A model generated the notes under the pieces. The model was not told the origin of the DNA and ran no database searches. It saw nothing but the letters and a program-made list of their open reading frames with translations. Shown piece after piece: positions 25,211-36,562 of a stretch of DNA of 64,000 bases (within the stretch, counting starts at the first letter, position 1; every line of letters begins with the position of its first letter). Source of the stretch: Setomelanomma holmii. Taxonomy: Eukaryota > Ascomycota > Dothideomycetes > Pleosporales > Phaeosphaeriaceae. Location: the NCBI GenBank assembly GCA_010015745.1, contig ML978154.1, forward strand, positions 520,668 to 584,667, in the 5' to 3' direction. A program made the position numbers and the translations under genes.

Positions 25211-28200
25211 GTGGCACGCAAGCACATTGTAAGACGCAGCTTGTGGATGCTTTTGTCTGCGGTTGAGGGCTACGAAATCCTCGCGTTGGACACCTATTGC
25301 ACCACCTCGTTGGAGTTGTTACACAGGACCCCGGCTCTGCTACAGCATATCGATGCGATTTCAGTCGCCTTGGAACTAGACTGGGACACGTGTTGGACAA
25401 CGTGAGAGGTCTCCCGCTGCATCTGCTTGTGGCAGCTCGTCTGCAAGAGCTGCTAATCACAGCAATAAAGAGCGAGACAAGAGCGCAACGGTATACCGGT
25501 GACTCGAGGGTGGCATTCCTTGCTTTTAAACGAGCTACCATACTTGAGTCTCTTATGGTTCCGAAAAATGTCATTAGCTCCACCAAACTTCCACGAGTTG
25601 CAATACCATCAGCCAGCCGTCGACTTTTTGATAGGGTGGAAATCAATACCGAGTCGAAGATCTTATGATAATTGCAGGAGGCTCCACAGCTGTTGCGATC
25701 ATCGGGGCCAATGAGTCTGATAAATGAGGTACAGACGAACGGGAAGCGCGCTTGCCAATGCTTGTATACTCCGGTGCTGTCTCCGGAAGCCGCTCAGGCC
25801 AGAGCGCCTCGAGTACCGTAGCTGTGACTGCCTCACGCAAGGACCTAGCAGATGTTGGCACTGTATGCAATTTCTGTGAGACTCGCAGCATCGTTGTTTC
25901 CAAGTTTCTGAAAGCTCACCTTTCCAGGTTTTGTTCTGCTGAGCAAGACCCTTACAGCAATACGTCCAGGCGGTACGAAGATGCAACATATGAGCAACTG
26001 CGGGACAATTTTGATCGGCACCCCAAACTCATCATACGAGGTTGGCCACAAGGTCCTGAGCTCGATGGACACGGTGAACATGCAAGGCCGAGCTTTGCAG
26101 CCTGCTTACCAGGATCTATTTGCGTATTACAGAGCCTTCCTAGACACGGATACACCCTTTTCGGATTGTGTAAAGCAATTCCCGCCGCTTGACGATAGTT
26201 ACACGAGCCACTCGGCAGCTGTTGGTGTCGAGGCAGGCCACAGCATCCAACCTCAGCAGCAGCCCAGAGGTCGAGCCATCCCATACCACCTCGCTGGGAG
26301 GCTTGCCAATCGCTCCAATGGAGCGCCTTTGGCTACGATTATCGAGCAAGGCTCCTACTCTACGCTCAACTCTCGCACCTCGCTTCTCAGCATGGGCCGA
26401 CATCCATCTTTCCGAGTTGCGGAAAATTCCTCGCCGAGTCACGCCATTCATAGAGTTTCACGCAGCCTTGATGGAGTTGCCTTACAGCGGATACAGGAGG
26501 ATGCTCACCGTGAGCGTGATCCGATTGTGGCGGTCAACGGACATGGAAGGCTGCAGGATAGCGGGCCGTCGCAACCGATCTTCGATGCGGCTACGCCAAT
26601 AAGAGCAAATTCCTCAGAACTGCCGCGATCTGCGGAATGGGAAACTCAGATTAACGACGCGTGCCAACATGCAGAAAGCAGAAGGTCCAAAGGTTTCTTT
26701 CGTGGTGTTCTGCATAGCGTTCGCGCTGCTGCCCGAGCACGGCCTCGGGCATTGTCAATGACTCAAGCGCCACCAGTTGAGGCCCACGAGGATCGGCCGG
26801 AGACAAGCCAGGGCGACCCGCTCAACCAATTAGCATACCACAATTTGGAGAAACGCCAGACACATCTAGATACCCCAGTATGGTACCCGTCTTCGAGTCC
26901 AGCCTCCATGCCTGCCGTGGATTCTCACGCCAGAAATCGTAAGATGTCTTCAATGAATACACCCGCGTCCGTTTCAGCCTCAAGCTTTCCGTCTTTGTCG
27001 GAATCATCTTTGCCTCTTTTTGACCAGGAGCCCAGTCCCAATTCTGTCTCCCAATCGCGATCACCTTCGGCTACAACGCGCCCGCGTGAACACTCCTCTT
27101 CTGTGCGTCTTGTACTTCCAAAACCACGCGATGTGGAGTCGATCGGTGGCACAAATGGAGCCTCAACGCTCCAGAACACGCACCACAACGACTACATTTC
27201 AGCTGCGCCCACGTTTGAAGGCGTTTCTGTACCCAATTCTGGCGCCTCCTCGTTCAGCAAGCATGATCGTGTAAGGGAGACGAGCCGAAAGGCGAGCTTC
27301 TGTAGCACAATGTCCACCTCGTACTCAGGCACGGTGCTTGGTGTTGACCTTGACCTCCAGTACGAGACTCCTCAAGGGTCACGAAACTCCAGCTCGCCTA
27401 TGCCTGTATAGTTCACACCGCAAATGGCAGAGCTTGAACGTCAGGCATCGTTCTCAGAATCCCCTGAGTCGAAGAAGGTAACCGAAACAGACGCCACATG
27501 GCGGTCTATTACTTCGTCTGCGTTGACGTCTTTACTACCCATTGCTGCGGCATCAGGCATCGTACAACCGAACTACAACACGCCGAAGATCTCGTTCTAT
27601 TCGCCGTCCGGCAACTTGATACAACCCGAAGGCAACTCATTACCCGAGACAAGTGCGTGGGAATACGGACATTCACCTCCAGCTCCCGAAACCTACGTTC
27701 CCCACTCAAGACCACAATCGGGGCGCCGGACATTGTCAGCAACAGCATGTCTCCCTCCGGCCAGACCGACTCTTGTGCCCATGACCACACCACCCACTTC
27801 AACCGTGCCCCTTCCACCACACCTGCAGCACCATCACAACTATCGACGACCCGAAAAGTCACAAATCAGCTCCTGCGAGTCTCTCATTGAACCACTACCC
27901 ACCGTGAAGGGCTGCGGCGGTGTAGTCAGATCGCACAGCGTGACTCCAAGAAGTCAGACTCGACAGTCCCATCACAAGAAGATCAAGCCTAGCTCCAAGC
28001 ACAAGCGCCGCTCCATCATGTCTATCATAAGCGACACGAAGAGCGACGCGAGCTTTTACAAGTCTCGGTACATTGCCCTGACCATCCGATCTTGCACGTC
28101 TTCCCGAACGACCTCCCAGGGCTGGAGCAAGCCACGCACACAACGCACGACACTCCACAAGCGACATGCTGGCCCTGCCAGATATCTGCCGGCACGTACG

Positions 28201-28605
28201 GCACGTACCACACAAACACAGGGGACTAGCAAGCCTCGTATTCGCATCAACCCTGCACCCCGGCGCCCAGCCCCTTCCCTGTCCGGAAAAAACCCCCGCA
28301 CGTTTCGCGGCGCCTGCATGACGTCTCGAATACCTTGTGTACGCGACACGGGCTCGCTTGCGGGACACACACTGCGCATCTGCTTCTGTCAACCGTACGA
28401 TGGCGCGGGAAAACGCGTAATGTCTTTCTGTGTACGCGAGAAGGAAGACATGCAGGCGAAGCTAGATGGAGCGCGGGATCGTCGAGGCGGGGACAATGAA
28501 CCTACGGCTCGGGTCGTAGAGACTAGCAAAGCCAAGCGTGGGATGCAAGGGGTGCATGCATCAAGGACTGGGAGTATTGCGGAGACACGTGGTGGGAAGG
28601 AGTAG
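25211..28605 (+). pseudogene. Disrupted Ser-rich fungal protein gene (in-frame TAG and frame changes)
   Basis: Coding-like protein runs through this stretch in changing frames. First comes VEGYEILALDT...LDWDTCWTT, then a clean intron donor GTGAGA at 25402 (acceptor near 25462 or 25470), then LNELPYLSLLWFRK...VDFLIGWKSIPSRRS. From about 25735 in another frame comes YSGAVSGSRSGQ...YEQLRDNFDRHPKLIIRGWP. Near 26090-26110 the frame changes again, without usable splice sites, into GRALQPAYQDLFAYYRAFLD. That frame then stays open to 28605 except for one TAG at 27409-27411. The two halves flank the TAG as one natural sequence (SSPMPV, stop, FTPQMAELERQ), so a former sense codon such as TGG or CAG was probably lost. 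The long middle is Ser/Pro-rich. No family or function assigned. Confidence 0.5.
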
Positions 28606-29884
28606 TGTCGCGGCGTGTGGATCATTGTAAGTGACTTGATGGGTTGGGGATGGGTTGAGCAATGCCTTGTTCCGTGAGGGATTGCATACAATCCTTCATG
28701 TCGGTAAGTTGGACGTCGTATCTGCATGGCATGATTCCTTTGCTGCGGCTCTTTTGGATAGCACGACAGCATGCGAGTTACCGACACAGAGGTAAGTTAT
28801 AGTGATAGGCGAGTATGTGTATACACAGCAGATTAGGCTCAATGTATACATACCTTCGGAAGTTGATCTGAACTTTTTGTATGCAGCAATAAAAGTCCAG
28901 TATTTTCTTTTTGTGCAGTTGCAATCACCGTCATGCACCCGGCTTGATCATCTCATTGATAGTGTTCTGCGAATCACATGCCATCACACTAGATGTCGCT
29001 TTCCACATCGACGCCCGTACTCCGCGGCGCCCAAGAACAACGGCACGACCAGCTACCCAGTCAAAGCGTGCCGGCGATGATTCCGTTCCTTGCAGGTTGC
29101 TGCATATACACACTGGCTTACACCATGCTCCCTTACACCCACACCGTAAAAAGGACCTCGATTCGAATATAAAGACTAAGAGCCAGCCACACATGCAACC
29201 GACCCGTCGAGATCACCTTGCCTTACTCATGCGTTATCGAACCAGAGTCTCGGTACCGCTCGCGCAAGAGGTTGGCCCGTCCACAGAAAAGGCGCGATCC
29301 TACAGTCCGCGGAACGTGTACCATGCATCATGCAGCATCATGCAAGTTCCCAGCTTTAACATCACGATTGCGCGTACTAGACATCTAGACTCTAGATATA
29401 CCGTCTTGGTATCTCGGTGGATATCAATTCAATTGCCGATCTGCTGGTACGTCTGTCGATCGTCCTGCTGTTCGTCGATGTTTTGTCGATTTGTCACCGT
29501 TCCTTTCAGCGTGGGCGGTCGTGCCATTGCTTTTTTTTGAGAGGTTGGACTGTGGATCTTAGGATCGACACTACCTCTTTGGGAGATACGTGCAGGATCG
29601 GAGGGAGGGGGTGAGACGTTCGCTTGTCAAGGCACGGTACATGGATGACGTGCAACGTACTGTGCTTCTGTCGATCCGGGTGCGAGGACGCGTACGGCAT
29701 TGTATGCTGATAGGGTAATATGCACGGCGCTATATTTGGAGCGTTTGTCATCACCTTGCAGCTGTGATGAGCGCTCGAAGTAGATACGCTCTGTCCCAGT
29801 ACGCGCTACACGCTCCACTCGCCATATGCGACTCGCACATTGACACATCGTTCTCGTGTATCATACGCGCTGACGAGTATCTGC
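28606..29884. other. Intergenic region, convergent 3' flanks
   Basis: Lies between the disrupted Ser-rich gene (plus) and the DUF1992 gene (minus). Only scattered short frames; no gene, RNA or repeat recognised. Confidence 0.4.
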
Positions 29885-31645
29885 TCAATCAAAAGGTGAC
29901 TTCGGTTTCTCGGCCCACAGATCCTGCCAGAATTGTCGGAAGCCGTACTGTTTCGTCTTTCTTTCATCTCTTATTTTGACCGGTCCACCGCCTAGAGAAC
30001 CAAATACACTCTTCTCGCCCATGGCTTGACCAAATCCTTCGACCTTCTTAGGCGGCGCACGCGCACGGTCGAGAATCACCTGAGCAAGTTGTGGGGCCAC
30101 ATCGGCAAAGCAGTTATTCAGTTCTCGTTGCAGATTGAAATAGGGTCTTTTGGCGAGCTCTGGAGCTTGAAGGTTGTACGATCTGCATTTGGAGTTGAGG
30201 TCGGCGATGGCTACGGTCCAGTAGGCTGTCTCAATACGCTCCCAGTCTGGGTCGCGGAATGGAAAGGGGGCAGGAAGTACTGGAGCAACAGTCGAAGGTG
30301 CTGGTGTGGGAGAGGAGACGGGCATCTGCATAGTTTGGGTAGAGGTGCTTTCCACCTGCGGCACACTGGTCGATGCGGTGATAGCCTCTGGCGTGGTGTC
30401 TAGAGTAACCTTCTGGGCAACGATCTCTTTGGTCACAACGGGTACACCGTCCGTTCCAGACGACGGGGCAACCTTGAGTTCCCTTGAAAGTGATATCTGC
30501 GACAGCTGACCATCGTTTTTGACCGCTGTCAGAACCTCTGTCTTCTTTTTGAGCGGATTCGCAATGATCTCTGCCTTTGCGTATGCCTCTGCTCTTCGTA
30601 TCTGATCCTGCAAAGATCCGCCCTTGCTAGCTATCATACGCGCAGCATGCCTCTTCCATTCAAAGCGCAAGCGACTGCGGAACTTGCCAGCCGCCGCAGT
30701 AAGCTCCTGTTGCTTCTCGATCCAGGGTGGGACGATTTCTTGCTTCTGGATAATTTTGTTCATGAAATACTCTGTCGTGTCGATGAAAGGGCTCGAAGCA
30801 TTGTGGTCTCGTTCCACGTTCTTGCCCTTGCCGCGTGGGATATTCTTGAATTGACCGCGAGCAATTGCATCCTCGATCCTCTTGTTTGCGAGAGATGCAA
30901 GGCCTTGGATGTCTCCTGGCACGATTGCTCGCGCATGTGGGTCAAAACGGTCTTTGAGCTCCTGCAACTGCTTTGCCCGATCCTCCGCCGCCATATCATC
31001 ATCGCTCTTCACACTAGCGTATATTCCACTTCTGTCACGTGCATTTGCCAGACGCACCCCTCTTTGCTCTTTACTTCTATTTCGTCCAGTATCAACCGAC
31101 TTGGGCATTTGCACACCTGGCGGTCTTGGCGGTCTTCCGAGCCGCATTGGCTTGTGGGCATCATTGAGCATACGAAGGCTCGCGTCGTGAATGTTCTCGG
31201 ATCCCGTCCAGACTTCAGCGGTGGCTAAGTCGCGTGTGTGGCGAGAGGCCGATGCGGGTAGTGCTGCTTCAGATGATCTGAGGTTCGCAGCGGCGATACG
31301 TTGCTCCAGCTGTGCCTTGAGGTCGGCACTGAATCCAGCTTCTTCTATAGCTTTTCTTGCGCCATGTCCTCCGCTTTCAAGGGCTTCTTCACTCATCTGC
31401 CGCATTCGTTGTGTGAATGCGCCTTCCTCCTTGTCTTCTGCACTGACATTCTGTTGTCCAGCACTTCTTGCTGAAGTCTGCTGATGTTCGCCATCCTGAT
31501 CGTCCTTTTGCTGTACGGCTGCATTTGCGTATGTTCTCGACGAATTGACTAGGAGAGCCCGAAGTGAAAGTAGTTGTGGTGAGCGTCGTTGTGCACGCAA
31601 GCAGCGGGTGCAAGTATATGTTCTTGAGATGGCGGATGAGGGCAT
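29885..31645 (-). CDS. Mitochondrial DUF1992 (DnaJC28-like conserved domain) protein
   Basis: Intronless, 586 residues, ATG at 31645. The N-terminus (MPSSAISRTYTCTRCLRAQRRSPQLL, basic and hydroxylated) looks like a mitochondrial presequence. The central block AIARGQFKNIPRGKGKNVERD, followed by DTTEYFMNKIIQKQEIVPPWIEKQQEL, is the signature of the DUF1992 domain, named from DnaJ homologue subfamily C member 28. No J-domain HPD motif is visible. Towards the C-terminus are a Val/Thr/Pro-rich linker and a second conserved-looking helical block (RIETAYWTVAIADLNSKCRSYNLQAP). The molecular role of this family in fungi is not settled. Mitochondrial location is inferred from the N-terminus. Confidence 0.85.
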   Translation of the reverse strand: MPSSAISRTYTCTRCLRAQRRSPQLLSLRALLVNSSRTYANAAVQQKDDQDGEHQQTSARSAGQQNVSAEDKEEGAFTQRMRQMSEEALESGGHGARKAIEEAGFSADLKAQLEQRIAAANLRSSEAALPASASRHTRDLATAEVWTGSENIHDASLRMLNDAHKPMRLGRPPRPPGVQMPKSVDTGRNRSKEQRGVRLANARDRSGIYASVKSDDDMAAEDRAKQLQELKDRFDPHARAIVPGDIQGLASLANKRIEDAIARGQFKNIPRGKGKNVERDHNASSPFIDTTEYFMNKIIQKQEIVPPWIEKQQELTAAAGKFRSRLRFEWKRHAARMIASKGGSLQDQIRRAEAYAKAEIIANPLKKKTEVLTAVKNDGQLSQISLSRELKVAPSSGTDGVPVVTKEIVAQKVTLDTTPEAITASTSVPQVESTSTQTMQMPVSSPTPAPSTVAPVLPAPFPFRDPDWERIETAYWTVAIADLNSKCRSYNLQAPELAKRPYFNLQRELNNCFADVAPQLAQVILDRARAPPKKVEGFGQAMGEKSVFGSLGGGPVKIRDERKTKQYGFRQFWQDLWAEKPKSPFD

Positions 31646-32624
31646 ACAGACAGAAGTTCACGCGACGTTTGTGATGATGGACGAGGTCGAGTGGGAAAAC
31701 AATTGTCGAAATGAAATTGGTCATTAACGTCATGAATTCCGGTGGCCAAAGTTTGCAGGGCTGCGGCTTATCGATAAGGGCTGTCAAGCACGTGCCGAGG
31801 CTCATCCAGCACAACCTTTGCATGCAGGACCTTGTGTCGTTGACTTCTCTCCCTTTGCCTCAACACATACGCGAATGTCACGTTCCACCTTTGTCATGAC
31901 AGCCCGGGAGCTGTGGGCCGACCCTCCCGAGACACATTGATGCCCTGTACAACCTGCGGGTTGTACACCAACAAGCCCAACATGAATGACAATTTGTTAC
32001 TACTCATCCTGTCGTGTGACGGCTTCTTCAACACCTTCATCCATGCCTGCAGCGATCAGCCAGACCATGTTGCGGTGCGCCCATACAACTCGAAGTCGGA
32101 AGCGGATTCCGAGACTTCTAGGGACACATCGCTTGACGTTTCCATCTTCAGACTCGCTTGGGATTTGACGACGATTGGGGTATTTGTGTTACCTTTACAC
32201 ATCCTCGAACAAAGGCAAACAAAGTCAGTCTCGGAACATCCCATTGGCACCAGGGAGTCTCGCAGAGCATTAGCGCGAATTAGGACCGGCAGATAAACAT
32301 TAAGGGCACTCGCGAAGTCTGCCTCGTACTCATATTTGGATACTAGCCATCTACAGTCTTGACGACATACTGACAGCCAATGAAGCCATCATGCATTGTC
32401 TGATGCATCGCATGATGCGGAATATTGATCACCCGTCATTGTCAACACGAAGAACGCGAAGCTGGTTCGTGGAGGCTGTGCGGGCTTGGCAGCAGCCTCT
32501 CAGAAGCCTCATAGAGCGTGCAATCACCGTAGTATCATGTCGATACAGACTTCTCAAGATCTTCACAACCTCATACATTGTGGAGCAGTCCCAGCGGAAT
32601 GGGCCGACATGTTATTCAGGCACC
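31646..32624. promoter_or_regulatory. Divergent upstream region between DUF1992 gene and the next plus-strand gene
   Basis: About 1 kb, head-to-head arrangement. An in-frame ATG at 32391 would extend the downstream gene by 78 codons of poor composition, so I start that gene at 32625. No separate feature seen. Confidence 0.4.
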
Positions 32625-33783
32625 ATGTTGGCCACTAAAGATGCAAAGCACGCTTTGGTCGCTACCAAGACTGAGACCGAGCCCAAAGTAGGTAGCGTAC
32701 ATCAATGCACCCATATAAAGACTGACTCGATAGACACCTGCTGCTACCACGAGTTTTACGACACCAAATGGCGTCGACTTGATCCGGCTGCCAATCGAAG
32801 AGGACGACGAGCCACCATCTGATAAAGCTCCACGGTCGATCTTTCACATTTACACCAAGCATGAAGTACATAAATGCCTTTCTCCAACTGTAGATCCCTC
32901 CAAGGAACGTTGGTCTGGTCCTACGCCCAGGGAGCAAGCCATGAAGAGAATGACAAAGAAAGAGCGCAAAACGATTGGCTTGCCTCTGGTCCACGCAGAT
33001 GACAATGCCTTTTTCTTACACAGACCGTACCTGGCACTTCACATGCCACCACGCGTGTTGTACATGGGAAATTCGAAGCATGGCACCAAGCCTGCTGTTC
33101 TCATACACGAAGGGTGGTTTTGGAAGGAGTACAAGCTGCAACTAGGGCCTTCCATAGCTAAGCAAGGAGTCATTGATCCACGTGGCGTTGTAGCTTGGGT
33201 TCACAACGGCGGTGACAAGACAGCCCTCAAAGCTGATGACCGCAAGCTCAAGGGGTACAAGGTCAGGAAATGGCGTCTCTGGGGCGAGAATGGCAAGGAC
33301 TATGTGCATTCTGTCGCAAAGAACAGCAAAGCGGGTGAAGGTCCTAATCCAGACTTGTTGGGAGACGATCCACCGAGGCCCGAGCGAGCAGATGAAGTCG
33401 TGTATTTGAGGTGGACAAGCCCGCTCTCACGGCATACAAGACGCTACCACTTTCAGTATGCCAGTATAGACTTCTACTGGAAAGGGACAGGAACTGTAAA
33501 GGAGACTAGAAGATGTGGTAGTCTGCTGCGCTTTAACCACTTGAAGTTGGTCGCACAGCTACCGCTTTGTGACAGCGAGAAGGAGAAGGGGCAGAATCAA
33601 GAAACATGCCTTGGCGAGTACACTTGTTCCGTCGCCTGCAGCAAGAGCGGCGTTCTCGACCTGTTCCGTCGCCTGCAGCAAGAGCGGCGTTCTCGACCTG
33701 TTCGACACTGCTATATTGCGACTCGTCGAGGAGCATGCGCCGTCAATGCTGGAGCAAGACCCGTTTGGCGACCAGGCAGATGA
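32625..33783 (+). CDS. Conserved fungal protein with C-terminus frameshifted by a 37-bp duplication
   Basis: Exon 1 32625-32687 (CACCATG start) and exon 2 from 32734, with a 46-nt intron (GTAGGT, CTGAC branch, ATAG), join MLATKDAKHALVATKTETEPK to TPAATTSFTTPNGVDLIRLP. The body is well ordered (FLHRPYLALHMPPRVLYMG, DPRGVVAWVHNGGD, WRLWGENGKDYVHSV, FYWKGTGTVKETRRCG) and looks like a widely conserved fungal protein of unknown function. At 33663 the frame runs into the second copy of a tandem 37-bp duplication and ends in an unrelated Arg-rich tail at 33783 (370 residues). With one copy, the frame would continue as LFDTAILRLVEEHAPSML to a stop at 33964. The longer tail is probably ancestral. The present allele is likely a damaged gene, or the duplication is an assembly artefact. 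Confidence 0.7.
33626..33699 (+). repeat. 37-bp perfect tandem duplication inside a coding region
   Basis: Copies 33626-33662 and 33663-33699 are identical, and four further bases (gttc) match after the second. Because 37 is not a multiple of three, the extra copy shifts the reading frame of the host gene. Confidence 0.95.
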
Positions 33784-34129
33784 GGATCAAACATCCATCG
33801 AAGAGGATCAGAGAACCAAGATATCGAAGATGAAGAGGAGCAGACTATATCAGGTCATTGTTGCGACAGCTACTTGCATGATCATTACCGAGAAGGAGAA
33901 GCGACATACTCTGCGGGACTTGATTCTGGCGGCGGCTGAAGGCGGAGGTGGTGCAGGCAGTTGATGGGCGGATAGTGGTTGAATGATGCCCCATTTGTCA
34001 TGCTTTCATTTCATTTGGTCTCAAAGTCGTACGAAATACTTTGCTTCCAGATAAATTGATCAACCGTGATTTTGTGGGAGTTTCAATTAGAAATTTCAAT
34101 AAGAAATTGTGTTTCATTAGCCATCCAGA

Positions 34130-35177
34130 ATGAAGTCCTCGCTTGTCGCGTGCTCACAGTGGCCTGTGCGTGTGAAGCTCTTCAACGCGCGACTTCAATG
34201 CACCAGCGAAGCAGTACAAAACTCAATGTCACGAGTAACGATTCCACGAAAAGCACTACAATTGAGCTCCAGAAGCTCATTGTCACCATTTACGAGGCCA
34301 ATTGACTCGCCATGTCGCAGCATGTAAGCCCGCGACCAAATCATATGTCCACCAACGCTCCGCTCACACCACGCTTTGCAGTACTCGTAGCCGCGTCACA
34401 ACACCACAATGCCTCTTCAGAGCAACTCGATGTTTCTCTATGAGTTCACCACAACACAAGAAGGCAGGAAAAGCAAACAAATCACATGCCCGAACGGACT
34501 CGTCACCACCAGTCGCAAATCCTGGTCAACCGACAGCTACCGACGAAGCCTACGATGTCTCAGGCCTAGAATCGCAAATTCTCCAGGCCATTGAGAGACT
34601 CACACATGACTTGAGTCAATTACGAGGCGGAGGCAAGCTCAATCCTGAGGTTGTGGAGAGCCTTAAAGTGCAACTGGGCACAGCAGGCCATGGCAAAGAA
34701 AGCGTGAAGCTTGGGGACATTGCGCAAGTCGTTCCTCGTGGAAGGATGCTGAATGTAGTCTGCGGCGAGGAAGCAGTACGTCCACCACTCATGACCAAAT
34801 CAGATCTCCCGCTCACCAACCCGCAGCACATCAAGCCCATAACCTCCGCCATCGCCGCCTCCGAACACTCGCTCACCCCTCTCGCGCCCGACGCCAGCAA
34901 CCCTCTCACAATACAAGTCCCACTCCCGCCACCGACAGGCGAATCGCGTCGCGCTGCTGTTGAGTCTGCGATCAAGGCGTCGGAAAAGGCAGATAAAGCG
35001 ATACAAGTGGCGCGGCAGGAGCACAATAAAAAGCTGAGAAAGTTTGAGCTGAATAGAGAGGTGTTGCCGGATGATTTGCAGAAGGCGAAGAAGAGGATGG
35101 AAGAGGTGGTTAAGAAAGGACATGTGGAGGTTAAGAGGATAAGTGATGGGGCGAAGAAGGTGCTGGAGAGTCAGTAG
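34130..35177 (+). CDS. RRF1: Mitochondrial ribosome recycling factor
   Basis: Exons 34130-34323 and 34382-35177 encode 329 residues. The 58-nt intron (GTAAGC...TTGCAG) joins the presequence exon to TRSRVTTPQCLFRATRCFS in frame. Exon 1 is Arg/Ser-rich with no early acids, a mitochondrial presequence. The mature part has the RRF three-helix-bundle pattern: LESQILQAIERLTHDLSQLRGGG...LNPEVVESLKV, then VKLGDIAQVVPRGRMLNVVC and PLTIQVPLPPPTGESRRAAVESA. These are followed by the long Lys-rich helices (EHNKKLRKFELN...DDLQKAKKRMEEVVKKGHVEV) that re-enter the bundle. It splits post-termination mitoribosomes together with EF-G2. Starting only at the in-frame ATG 34439 (MSSPQHKK) would lose most of the targeting signal. 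Confidence 0.88.
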
Positions 35178-36562
35178 GTTGAATCAAACTTAAGTTGAGA
35201 CTCAAAAGCATGAATCCGAACATCTGTACTTGAGGACATGTTGCCATTTTGGAACATATGCAAGGACATGGTGGAAGATTTGCCGGCTGGCCCTTTGGGA
35301 AACTCAACTTCAGATGAATTGAAAGTCAACCCAAATCGGGTTGATCAAATGAACTGTTGCCGCCATTCACACCTGAGACAGACTTGCCTCATCTGGACGA
35401 TCAGACGTCTTTCCACTTATGAAGTCGTACTCGTCACCTTCAATATTGTCCAACGATCTCGCCGAGAGCACCTCAATCTTACGTTTCTGGAATCAACTGA
35501 GAATTGCAGCAACCAGCACGTTGAATGCGCTTGCCTAACCAGGCAGCTCAAAAACAATCAAGCGAAAGCTTCAAATTTTCGATTGAATCTGTAAGTATAT
35601 TACGGTGTTGGTGGTATTCTTGTGAGGATGGCCCGCCTAAAGCGGCAACGCTAACCGGCCCACAACACTGCGGGGAGGACCAACCCCGACATTGATCGTC
35701 CCCCATACTTGCTCCATCTTTTGCGACGTTGCAACCTGAGTCAGCCACCCGTTGCATTCTCGTTTGGTTGCATGTCGCGCGTTGGCGTCGCGTGCAGCCA
35801 TGGCTTACATCATACCTCAACGGGGCGTCGTTTTGGAGCGTCGCACAGTGCTGACTGCGTATTGCTGCCTCAGTCCCATATTGCGAGGTGAGTCGCAAAC
35901 AAACAGCTTCACCGCTATGCCTCTGAGTGCGAACACGAACTCGGGCCGCCTGGTTTTACAAGAATTACCTGGCTTGAAAAGACCGGTTTGGATGGGTTGC
36001 GGACGAATCAGGCCACCCTTCAAACTCTTTAGCGCACGCTACACCTTGCCTCGCTGGCGATCAACACACCGAGCCGCTATGCGCCTCCTGCCATTTGCTC
36101 AATTGCGCACTCGAGGCGCGGCTCCCATTGTAACCATGACTGACGTGTAGCATTGTGACAACCACTCCCGTCCGGACTTTGACGGCTTTCGGACATCCCG
36201 CAGAAGTGTTCCAAGATGTTTGACCTTTCGTTGGACATTAGAAGATCGTCACTGCGGTCAGCAGCATACCATGACAGCCTCGCTTTGCCCGACCGCTCTC
36301 CCGAGCACTGGGCGGAGCTACTTCGTCATCTAAACATAGGTAGGGATGCCCCATGATCGTCGTCCACATCAGTCCATATGTAAAGCTTTCACTGCCCCAA
36401 TTTTCTTTACTCGGTTTCGACATTTTGCGCATGTCTGGTCTCGTCAACGCCATCGCGACAAGTTGAACAGAAGGACTGTCTGGCGCACACATAAGGACAG
36501 ATGAGCCTCGAGCGCAGTTCGGTTCAGTATTTCCAAGGATCGCAGCACAAGGCTATGTAGTC
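35178..36562. other. Intergenic region
   Basis: About 1.4 kb. An ATG at 35800 opens a 117-codon frame to 36150 (MAYIIPQRGVVLERR...) with no recognisable domain and only moderate coding look. I leave it uncalled. The right end carries the promoter of the following gene. Confidence 0.35.

Noticed and set aside
32391..32624. Longer N-terminus for the conserved protein at 32625
   Set aside because: In frame but with unlikely composition, and the CACCATG at 32625 is a better start.
35800..36150. 117-codon plus-strand frame
   Set aside because: No recognisable motif, no splice support and Arg-rich translation typical of chance frames in GC-rich DNA.
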